Source of the DNA: Saitoella complicata NRRL Y-17804
Taxonomy: Eukaryota > Ascomycota > Saitoellomycetes > Saitoellales > Saitoellaceae
Assembly: GCF_001661265.1 (NCBI RefSeq)
Contig: NW_017567011.1
Location: 1 to 64,000 of the forward strand
Direction of reading: 5' to 3'
Length of the DNA stretch: 64,000 nucleotides
The notes beneath the pieces were generated by a model. It searched no databases and was not told where the DNA came from. It worked only from the letters and a program-made list of their open reading frames with translations. Position 1 is the stretch's first letter. Every line of letters starts with the position of its first letter. The position numbers and the translations under genes are program-made. Of the stretch, positions 11,161 to 20,986 are shown piece after piece.

Positions 11161-12439
11161 ATGAACACCAAAGCTTTCATCCTCGTGAACGCCATGGCCT
11201 TCCTCGGTAGGTACGCCGTCGAAGCAGCTTACTACCCTCGATTCAACACCACGCTCACCAACACGACTGCGACGTGCACCAGCGTTAGTCTTACTACGCA
11301 GAATGGGCAAGGCGGCGCTGTCGTTCTCCCTGTCTCTACCCCTAATGCGGGCGTCGGCTTCGGGTCTGTTGTTGTTGCGGAACAAACCAATATCGTTGTT
11401 GCTACATCCACTGTTACAGCAGTAGCAGCTACGACGGAGACGCTCTACGTTACCATCACCAACAGCCAAGCCAACTACATCCCTCCCAGCACTCCTGCCG
11501 GTCCTGCCTGTTACGCGCCCGTTGTAACTTATTGCGGGTCAGAGGTTACGCTCTCCCCCTCCACCACCCAGATCTCCGTGCCCTGGACTTCGTGCTCGGG
11601 CCAAAGTACCTGGGTGGGAGAGTATACGTTTGAGGCTGTCTATACCCCCACTACGTACCTCGTCGAAAACGTCGTTGCTGGAGTGACTGTGCAGGCTACC
11701 GTGGAGATCCCCTTGACCGGCACGCGTCCCGAGAACACGTTCGTCACGCCTGCAAGCCCTTCCAAAGCACCCTTTTCCAGTCGCTTCCCTGTCGGCAGTT
11801 ACGCTAATTCCTCCGCTCCCGCAACATCTCCCTCCGGAACCGCTCTCAGTCCTACACCTACCTCGACTACTTCGCAAGTTGCCTTGGTCGATGACGTTGG
11901 TTCAACAACCTTCACGCCTCCTACAAGCACTTATGAAACCGTGGTCGTTTACTCTGCCTCCGCTACCCAGAGTGCCGCCGCTGGGGAGCCGATCACCATC
12001 ATCATCGCCCCTAATATTGTGACCGCTGTGAACCTCGTGAGTCCTCGCATGACGTTCAGTGCTTCAGCCCGTCAGCTAACCAGTGGCCCGTGAACAGTGC
12101 GAACAGTTCGGCACTAGCCTCAACACTGAGCTTCAGCAATGCGTGATTCAGACGAACCAGCAAACCAACATCGGTACCGAGAACGGCGGGTCCCAGAGCA
12201 ATTCAAACAGTGGCATCGTCGTTAGGGATCTCGAGGCTGGGGCCGTCAAACGGAGCAGCGTGGCCTCCCATGGCCTCGTTGCGGTAGTCGTTGCTCCCAG
12301 CACAGCCAACATTGCCGATCTCGTGAGTACTCCGTACAGAGCGTGCTGAGTGGCCCTGCTGACCTTTGACATTTGACAGTGTGCTCGAGTCGGTGGAAAG
12401 TGGGACGCCCAGCGGTGTTTCGTTCCAACGAGTCAGTAG
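11161..12439 (+). CDS. Secreted Thr/Ser-rich protein with a C-terminal NQQ/NGG module, about 386 aa
   Basis: Three exons: 11161-12036, 12098-12322 and 12380-12439, with phase-0 introns of 61 and 57 nt that both start GTGAGT. The N-terminus has a likely signal peptide (MNTKAFILVNAMAFLG... then VEAAYY). Residues 20-290 are Thr/Ser/Val-rich with a few Cys, typical of cell-wall or secreted proteins. Exon 1 ends IIAPNIVTAVNL and exon 2 begins CEQFGTSLNTELQQCV then NQQTNIGTENGG, the same module that is repeated in the gene at 14479-15401. Exon 3 starts a further module (CARVGGKWDAQRC) but stops after 19 residues; module-like coding (NGGSHADSNSGS) persists past the stop near 12459-12494, so the last module has decayed. 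A role as a wall protein, adhesin or effector is not shown. Confidence 0.7.
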
Positions 12440-12494
12440 ACCACTGTGTAGGTAAAGGGAATGGCGGGTCCCATGCTGACTCGAATAGCGGTTC

Positions 12495-14478
12495 AGTCCG
12501 TGCAATGTTTCTTGCAATTGGTAAAAGATACAATTAAAGTCCTTCACGGAATTTACTTTAAATTATCGCCGCAATTCCCAGTTAGGGAGCTTCTTTGCAG
12601 CTGCAGTTCAGGTTCCCGCACTTTAAATTACGCGCATGTATGCAATGCGCTGCTGAACTGATCTGAAACAGAGAATAAGTCAGGCCGGGTGGATCGACCG
12701 ATGTACCCATTTCCCACGTAGGAGAAGAGACCTCAAGCACAGCACCGGTGAGCTCGAGAGTACATCCAGCCAAAGAGAGATCGGTTGTTTGAATAAGTTA
12801 CAAGTAAAAGGGTGTCTTTTTCTCTCGTTCTTGCCTCGCAGTACGGAGCGCTGTAGCTGCATCCCAACTCAATCACCGAGTGGGTGCCCGTAGTCGGATG
12901 CATATGCCCGGATCAATGAGACACTCAACTACCGTAGCACTGGCATTTTATACCACAGAAAAGGTCCCTTCTCTACATCACGTCTCGGACGAAGGAGAGT
13001 AAGGCGAGGAGGGACCATTCAGTCATTGCTCGCCGAAGGGATCAAGCGCAATGCGTGCATACACATCTGGAGACGGAGAATTCGACAAAGCATCGGAAGC
13101 CAGACCTTGTCAAGGCCGCTTAAGCCGACAAAGAAATGGAAAGCACAGGGAGGTGATAAGAGTGAACACGGACAACAACTTGGAGGAAGAGCGAAGGAGG
13201 AAGGACATTCTAGTTAACGCTTTCCTGACCGAAGAGTGCGCGGCCTAGTCCGGCAAATTCGTGGTATACCTTCTACTATGCCTCAAGTTCAGTTTGTCCT
13301 GAGTAAGGAGAGAGGGGGCAGCCCGATAGGCGGCGTGTGTGAAAAGACAGGCATGACTGGCAAAGGATGTGCTTCCTCGGTGATCCGCACTGGCTGCCGT
13401 GATCTCCTTCTCCTTCCTCATCGGCCTCCTCATCTTCGTCGACAGTATCCTCAACCCTGTTCTCACACCCTTTAGAGATGCAAACATCATGTGAGGCTTC
13501 ATCTTCACGGGTCTTTCCTCTCAGTGCAAACCGGTTTCCAGTTGTCGTACACTCCGTTCTGTGAGGGTCTTGGCTGTCGGTACACTCGGCATTGGATCCT
13601 GGCTTTTCTGGGGTAAAACGCTCAGGATCCTGAGGGTGGCTTTGTAATTCTCTGTGGTGTGGCGCTCATTGTGTCCGTCTTGGACGCGATAGTGCAAATG
13701 TGACGAATCCTCGCGGTGCTGGCCGTAGAATAAGGCGATCACAAAAGGCTCCTTTCACTGTGGGAGCAGATGCCCCTACCACCAAACCTCCTACCCGCTT
13801 CACCGATGACTCGTGAATCGGCACCGGAAAACCCAGTCAGAGCCTCACAACAGTCCCAAAATGTGTATGGAATCACGGAAGACCTATCCGTGCCCCTCCT
13901 ATACTCGCATCATGAAGATTTTAACGCCCAGTATGTTTTCACCCGGGAGCCGACGCACCGATACGCTGTTCCACCCACGGTCATTGACCCCCTCAAGCAC
14001 TGGGAGGAAATGGAGCCGGAAACTCACCGGCTAGCGGCCGGCGCGTTACGAAATGATTATGGAGGTATTCGACAAGATCACCAGAGACTCGATTCGGAGT
14101 TCCATGAGGTGGAGGGTGGTGCACGGAAAGACTCGTTACACGCTCTGGAACCGCCTACGCACAGGTGACCGGTGCTAACGAAGGCCCGTACGTCGTTGCT
14201 GGTGCTTCCCTGAAACACTTTGAGCCATTACTTGATCTGCTGAAGCTTTATTTACGTTGCTCGTAGGTCACTGGTTGTTTTTCGCATTTAGGAGATCTAC
14301 GCACGCATTGTCGAGGACAGTGCACTTGGTGGGTTGTAAGAAGATAAAATGATTGTACATAACACCGATACTAAAACCTCAACTCAGCACGTCGCTTCGC
14401 CTCGTTTCGTCACTCCGGGAAAGAACGAAAAAACAAATAGAAAGCCAGACCAAGAAGACGTGGAAGCCTTCATGTTTC
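12495..14478. other. Intergenic between two related secreted-protein genes
   Basis: The open frames here, including 13770-14168, overlap on both strands and carry no recognisable motif. The 3' ends of the two paralogues face each other across this gap. Confidence 0.45.
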
Positions 14479-15401
14479 TTACTCGAGGAAGATTCTGCCG
14501 ACCGAACCGCCGACCGAACCGCTGTTAGAGTTGCTCTGGTCCCCGCCGTTCTCGGAACCAAAGTTGCCCTGCTGGTTCTGCTGTGCGACACACTGCTGGA
14601 GCTGAGTGTTATACACTCCACCGATCTGAGCGCACTATCAGAGGGTCAATGGTTAGCAAGGACTGTTAACGAACATGATATCGCCCAAGAGCAAGAACTC
14701 ACGAGATTAGCGGCAGCGGCAGTGTTGGGAGCGGCAACGATCGTAACGGAGTTTGCGGAGGGAGCGTCATGGCGTCCAGGAGACCTGGCAACGATACCCC
14801 CGTTGGAATTGCTCTGAGACCCTCCGTTCGCGGTACCAAAGTTGCTCTGCTGGTTCTGCTGGGCGACACACTGCTGGAGCTGAGTGTTGAACTTTCCACC
14901 GATCTGAGCGCACTATCAGAGGGTCAAAGGTTAGCAAGGAACTGTTAACGAGCACGATATCGCCCAAGAGCAAGAACTCACGAGATCAGCGGCAGTGGCA
15001 GTGTTGGGAGCAACGACTACCGCAACGGGGCCTGCAGGGGGAGGAGCGTCATGGCGTCCAGGAGACCTGGCAACGATACCCCCGTTGGAGTTGGTCTGGT
15101 CCCCACCGTTATAGGTACCAACGTTGGTCTGCTGGTTCTGCTGGACGACGCACTGCTGGAGCTGAGTGTTGAACTTTCCACCGAGTTGGGCGCACTGGAT
15201 TTCATTTGTTAGAGGAACTGAACATCCGTCCACTCTCGTGTAAGAACTCACAAGGTTGATGCCAGTTGCGACGTTAGGAGCAACGATGATCGAAACAGAG
15301 CTACCAGCTTGATGCTTCGGTGCCCCAGCCTCCGGAACGGGAGTGGCGGAGACCAATGAAACGCCAGCGAGGAGGGCGGTGACGACGGTCGAAAGCTGCA
15401 T
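14479..15401 (-). CDS. Secreted protein of three tandem intron-separated NQQ/NGG modules, 242 aa
   Basis: Four exons: 15401-15252, 15194-14982, 14912-14703 and 14634-14479, totalling 243 codons. Exon 1 is a signal peptide (MQLSTVVTALLAGVSLVSA) followed by a linker ending in IIVAPNVATGINL. Exons 2, 3 and 4 each start CAQ(L/I)GG, run through NTQLQQCV-QQNQQ and then NGG-Q-NSN-G. Exons 2 and 3 end in an APNTA-AA-LV linker of 70-71 codons, while exon 4 ends in GGSVGGSVGRIFLE. All three introns are phase 0, sit at the same module boundary and start GTGAGTTCTT; introns 2 and 3 (69 and 68 nt) are almost identical. This is a tandem duplication of one exon plus its intron. The two module Cys per unit may form disulphides. 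Function is unknown; a small secreted effector or wall protein is possible. Confidence 0.8.
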
Positions 15402-15502
15402 ATCGAGTTGAGCGGTTGGTGTTGAAGTAAGTGGTGGTGATGTCTGTAGCGAACTGTGCTGCGAGAGGATGGTGAACCAACAACACGGAGAGGAGGCCGT
15501 CC

Positions 15503-15510
15503 TTTTATAG
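15503..15510 (-). promoter_or_regulatory. TATA box of the modular secreted-protein gene
   Basis: On the minus strand CTATAAAAGG lies about 100 bp before the ATG at 15401, mirroring the promoter of the paralogue. Confidence 0.6.
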
Positions 15511-17950
15511 ACTTTCCAAGAATGAGGGACGGGGTCGGTCAAACATGCTCAAGCAGGTCAGAGCGGACAACTGACCAACTGCAACAATGGTCTCGGAGGT
15601 CACGAGAGAAGTGAATTCCTTAAAATCCCACAACGATGAACTCCGTGAGCCGTGGACAAGGTCATGCTAGGTCTTCCGAGGTAACGTCTTTCACGGCCGA
15701 ACGGCCGAGGGAAGTCCTTGGGCCGGTCCCTCGTCGGGTCGAAAGCGTTTGGAAGCTCCTGGTGTAGTGTAGTGTTAAGAGCGGCTGATGTGAGCGGAAG
15801 TGTCGAGCAAAACCCTGACGGGCTGTATGTTTAAGAGAGGCGGTGCGGCTCATCTCATACCATCTCTTGTCAACCGCATCCCCAGCCACATGGGCCGTAA
15901 GAATAACCGTAATAACAATCACGGCCGAGATATGGGCCACGCCACGCAGGAAAGCCGAGGCAATGAAAAGCGGGGACGGATTCTGGAGGTGAGATCGTCC
16001 TTGCATATACAGCCTTCTGAAGCTTAGAGATGCCCTTCAATTCGTCGATTGCCTAATACGTCATGAAGCACGCTCCACTGGCCGGAGCTGTAACCACATG
16101 ATGTAAACACACAGAATGTCCAGACGGAAAGGTAGTAACTCGGTTGAGCGTTCGTTATGTGAGGAGTAGCATCGAGTCAACTCGAAGGATTGCTTGTCTT
16201 GCTCGGCTCGGCGTTGCCCTTCACGCTGACTCAAACGGGGTGACCTTAGAGACATACTGCGCCCGGTCTGGTCCTCCTCCGATACAATTACCTCTTAAAG
16301 GCCGACGACCACATGACGAACGGGTGTGGGCGTGGGCTGCCTTGCAGTTCGGGCGGTCTACGACAACGATCGAGATGTGGATTCGCTCCGCATCTAAATT
16401 TACTCGTAAGTAGCTGCAGCGGTTCCCTCCTTCTCGAGAAGTTTTCGTCATCGAGTAATGCGACGTACGCTGAGAACGTGCACGTGCTGTCACAATTAGC
16501 CGACGTCGTATGCAGACATACGCGGGCATAAAGCTCTGAAACATATGCGGTCTCGGAATTTTGTTCCCGCCCGCGCCGATTTCGATGCCCGTCGGCCATT
16601 GTTGCCATTGCCGCGACCTTAAGGGGAGTTTTGAAAGCCGTGGCCAGCTGCAGATGAGGGGCAAGAGTTATGTGCCGCCTCTTGAAACTTCAAAGAACGG
16701 CATACAAGTTGTACGAGAAGAAAGTGAATGACCGTGCCGACTGGAAAGGGAAAAAAAAACCGCCAAGACCAGAAATTACAGTGAATTTCGAGATGATCAA
16801 ATTCCAGTGCACGTGTATTTCATCGCTTTCCGCTCCTTAACGTTGGCGCTACCCCCGTACCTGCGGCCGCGGGGATCTGGAGCTGAATCCAGACATCGCA
16901 GTACGCCCGCATGACGAGTAGCCAAGGTGGAGGTACTGCGGCCGCGGAGTTCCTTACCCATCTACTTTGGTAATTCGTATAAAGGCCATTTGCAGCTGCA
17001 GATCAGAATCTACGCATGACTCATGGCATTGGCATGAGCTTTAAGGAAAACCTTTAAGGGAAGTAGGAGCGGGAACCACTGGAATGTGCGGGTGATATAT
17101 CGGAGACAGGCCACATTAGTTGTGAACCCGAAAGAGAAATGAGTTTCCCCACTTATGGAGGCGTCTGGACCGCACAAGTGGTTCAGTATGATACACGAGG
17201 GCCGAGGCCGGGCCCTTCTTCCACCTCAATGCGTCGGTAATTCTTGCTCGGTATCTTCACGTTGCGCTCTGGTCTGTCTCCACAAAACTTCACTCGTCTC
17301 TTCGAGGTAAATGCGGTACACGGGAATGGGAATGATCTCGGAGGGATCGTTCGTGGTGATACAGGCTAGGCACGACTGGATCTCGTTCAAGTCACAACTG
17401 GATTGGTTCGGGGAACGAGGTCGGCGACGGAAAGAATCTGGGAGACAGCATTTGGTATTGGTTGGAGTATCGTAGTTTCTGTAGTTTCCGTTTGAAACAT
17501 GACATCGATTTTGTGTCCGGGCAGGGCTTCTTCGCGATGACGAGCCCGATGACGTCCCATCTCCAAAGCGAGTACTTGTTCATGCCCGGGCCCGGTCGGG
17601 ATGTGAAGACGATCTAGCGAAAAGACAGCCTGTCTGTTCGGACGCCCGAGAAAGCCGCGATCGTGTTTTGTTGGTCAAACCTGCGTTGTGACTGTTGTTC
17701 TTCGTTAGGCGATCAGCTTCGGGTTTCCGAAGCTTGAGAAGCAGGGCGTCGGCAACACTGTTGGCGTATGATACGGTCAGAAACCACCCTCAGACAACCA
17801 AATGAATAGAGTGCCCTTTGGCAGACCAGCGCTAGACGAGGAGAGGCTTGCTGCCGAAAACGAGCATGCAGGACCTTTGAAGAAGCAATCCAGAGGGGGG
17901 AGGAGGTGTTGTTCGTGTGACTCTTCATGACAGTAGGAGTTGAGGGATGG
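15511..17950. other. Gene-poor subtelomeric stretch
   Basis: Apart from the second 85-bp repeat copy at 16838-16922, no frame can be supported. A short A-run lies at about 16750. Confidence 0.45.
16838..16922 (+). repeat. 85-bp dispersed repeat, copy 2
   Basis: Exact match to 9215-9299 in the same orientation. About 17 bp downstream a further ACTGCGGCCGCGG echoes the repeat's own CTGCGGCCGCGGGG core. Confidence 0.85.
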
Positions 17951-18226
17951 GCTACGGCTGTGCTTTTCTTTTGCTTAAGTAGAGCATCAAAGATGGCCTT
18001 GGATAGAGGCGAGGGGCATTGAAAGTTCTGTGAACTTTTTTCTTGGCTTTATCGGTGGAGGAGGTCGTATGACGAGGGCCCCTTGAGGGAGAAAGCACGA
18101 AACGAATGACGCTGCGTATGAATTGGGGGAGACAGCAGCGACCATGTGATAGGTGAATTTGACAATACCTGCCTGCAGACATTACCCAAAAAGTAATACC
18201 CAGAGGTTTCGACTCTGTGAAGAATT

Positions 18227-19310
18227 TCACTCCTCCATACAAGAACTCGCACGCTCTTCCTCGTCCCCGCCCTTTCCAGAGAGAGCCACCAGACCCTGTA
18301 GCACGGCTTCATCGGTTCTCGCTATGAGGGCCAAGAGAGCCGCCAAACTGTCACCGTGAGCGACAACGGCTGACGGAAGCAAAGCCAGTTGCTTCAATCC
18401 GATCTTGTCCAACCTCGTGACGCATATGTGCGGCACAACGAAGAGCACGCTGACCGGCAGCGCGGACGTGAGCGACCTGAACTTCCTCGCACGCTCGACG
18501 CGCTTTTTTAGCGCAGACACCCACCGGCCACCATGTTCGGGGGACGCGCGGACGGCCCAAGGCTCTTCGAGAAGTCGCCGAAGCACGTAACGCGAACGTG
18601 TTCTGTCGTCATTGAAATTTACACCTTGTGTCACGGAGTCGCGAACCTGTCGTAGGCCGCACCCAGAGTCCAATAGACGCAGTTCGTTCGGATGGACAGC
18701 GCATGGTCTACAGCCGCGAGCCGGTCCAGGCAACGAATATTGCTGCAATGCCACGAGTGTCTTCCAGTCCATCGACGTGCTCGCAAGAGATGCTGGGCAT
18801 GTCGCGAACGTCCAGCATCTGGAGGTCGGACATGCGTTTCGAGAATTCCCTTTCGTCGACTCCGCACAACGATTCGAGCAATTCCTCGATTGCTCGATTG
18901 GCGTGTCTCGTCTGTCCGCAGGCTGACCTATGCATCGTTCCCCTTCCTGAACTACCTTCATCCGTCGCCTTTGCATGATACCGCACGAGTGGGTCCGCCT
19001 CGTACCTCGACGATAGACTTATCTGACGACCGGGCTAGGCTTAGAAGTGCGATCTTTTACGATAAGGGTGAGCGATAACCAACCGTATACAGGCCGCTGC
19101 TGAACTTGATGAGCAGATCCGGCAAATATTTCAGGCTGAGAAGGTCGTAGCACTCGAATGCGCGAAAGACGGTGGCGATGATCGTGGCCACGCGCTCTGG
19201 AGCATCTTGATCAAGGTCCTCGTCCGAAGTAAGAGCTGTCACAACTTTGGTCAAGTCGGCCAGCTGGGGGGTTCCGACGACGTCAGCTAAACGCGGCCTG
19301 TTGTGGTGAA
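18227..19310 (-). CDS. Possible multi-exon or decaying gene, unrecognised
   Basis: Minus-strand stretches with good protein character: 19057-19300 reads VVGTPQLADLTKVVTAL, then DQDAPERVATIIATVFRAFE and YLPDLLIKFSSGL, followed by a possible GTATAC donor. Positions 18708-18986 read NRAIEELLESLCGVDEREF and MLDVRDMPSISCEHVDGLED. Positions 18227-18620 read LKQLALLPSAVVAHGDSLAA and ALLALIARTDEAVLQGLVAL. The pieces lie in order and would need introns or contain breaks. No start codon or family is recognised. The helical Leu/Ala pattern resembles the unnamed proteins often found in fungal subtelomeres. Confidence 0.35.
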
Positions 19311-20539
19311 GTCATGCATGGGTGACGTCGCTTAATAGGACGTTATGTGCAGCCATATAATTGATTAATTGCCCGACATAAAAGAATACTGCCGCCGCAC
19401 TTGCCGCACTTCGATACATAATCCGCTCCTATCACGGCGCATCATACCCGACTTTGGCACAAAAGGCTGCGTTCGCGAAAGGCGGCACCTAGCTGCTTGA
19501 TTGACGTTGACGGACGCTACAGAATACCAGAGAGTAGAATTAGGGTTAGGGTTACTAGAGATTTCATTTGTTCTCACTTGAACCGCATGCTAAGAGTCTT
19601 ACGCACTGAAGAAGTCTGTTGTGTTCCCTGGCATCCTACTCTCTGTGGGAAATTTGGTCATTGTTTCACAGTCGGGTCGATATGGCGACCGAATGCGTGG
19701 GAAAATGTTTCACCGAACACTTTGCGTACATGCTACGAACGTGGACTTGCGAGAGAGAATCGTCTTAAATGCGGCCATCGCTACAACCCGAAGCCACCAC
19801 CTTTCATGTACGTTCTCGGAAACAATACTTAGCTGACAGCAGCTCTTCCCTCCTGACCAACGCAAGCTTCTGCTCGTTGCCGTCCCGTCTCTCGTGCGGC
19901 GCGCGCTTCGAACTACCAACCGCGGCCTGAGTGCATGACTTTTCCAAAACGCCCGAACGGTCCGTTAGCCATTTAAGATGTCTGCATTCTCCCTGTTGAA
20001 CGTCTGGAGATCTTCAGTTATCGCCGGTGCCAATGTCTCATCTGGCCTGGCCTCCTCGTCAGTCCTCTGCTTCACCCGGAACCATTTCATAGACCTCTTG
20101 TCACGGAACAGTGTTTGAAGTAGACACGGTTGAAAGTCACTCCCTTCTTTACCGCCAAACACCTTATGTACCGTACCAAGGTGTCTCTTCACATTGCCTT
20201 GATTCTCGCTCAGACCTTAACCACAGTGCAAACAACTCCAACCATCATGAACACGAAGATATGCAAGAGCTTCAACGGGCTGGTCTTGCACAGGAGGATG
20301 CTGCACTTCATCCAACAACTTCCCATTCCGCAAAACGGTCTTGAATATTCTTGAGGGCAGGACCTTTCAGGTGATGAGGGGCAGAGCCGAAATGATTCTT
20401 TATTGAGTTTCCACTATTATAGCCAACACCAGACTGGCAACGGATGCCTATATCACAACTCCCAAGCCACGTTCAAGGTGTAAGGGCTCCATCCTTTGGT
20501 AACTAGATGACAATGGGCCTAAGGGACAGGAAAAGAACG
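19311..20539. other. Intergenic, with an internal telomere-like tract
   Basis: No supported gene. The only clear feature is the TTAGGG tract at 19540-19554. Confidence 0.45.
19540..19554 (+). repeat. Interstitial telomere-like tract
   Basis: TTAGGGTTAGGGTTA: two full repeats and a half unit, oriented opposite to the terminal CCCTAA strand. It may be a scar of break repair or of an older chromosome end, or a Tbf1/Rap1-type site. Confidence 0.7.
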
Positions 20540-20665
20540 AGGATGGAGTACGACGATGAGGGGGTACGGCGACGAGAGTACGACAACGAGGGAGTAGGCT
20601 GGAAGCTGTAGGCTGTAGGCTGAACGACGACGAGGGAGGACGACGACGAGGGAGTAGGCTGTAGG
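20540..20665 (+). repeat. Degenerate minisatellite (ACGACGAGGGAGTAGG-type units)
   Basis: Purine-rich units such as ACGACGAGGGAGTAGGCTG recur with varying spacing, interspersed with GTAGGCTGTAGGCTG. Units are irregular, so the edges are approximate. Confidence 0.6.
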
Positions 20666-20697
20666 AACTTAGCAGGTTAGTGCGCAGATCCCCGGAG

Positions 20698-20772
20698 GGC
20701 ATGGGCCGTCCCCGCATCCGCCGATCGTTCCCATAGACGGGTTTGCGGCGCCCCAAACGGACGGCCCATGCC
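20698..20772. repeat. 14-bp perfect inverted repeat
   Basis: Arm 20698-20711 (GGCATGGGCCGTCC) is the exact reverse complement of arm 20759-20772, with a 47-nt spacer. It directly follows the minisatellite. It could be the end structure of a small element or a transcript hairpin downstream of separase. Confidence 0.7.
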
Positions 20773-20986
20773 ATCGGCCGTCGATGTACTAGTAATAGGG
20801 CACAACAAGTAAGGTTGAGAAGCACGTAAGAAAGATCACAAACGTATCATAGTATCAGTTGTATCTATCAATGGCATTCTACGCCCATTATGACTGCTGT
20901 ACGGAATGACAAACGCCTAACCCAAGAAACGATGTCCGGTAATGCCCCCTTTGTAGTTCTCCATAACATACAAATGATTTCTCAAA

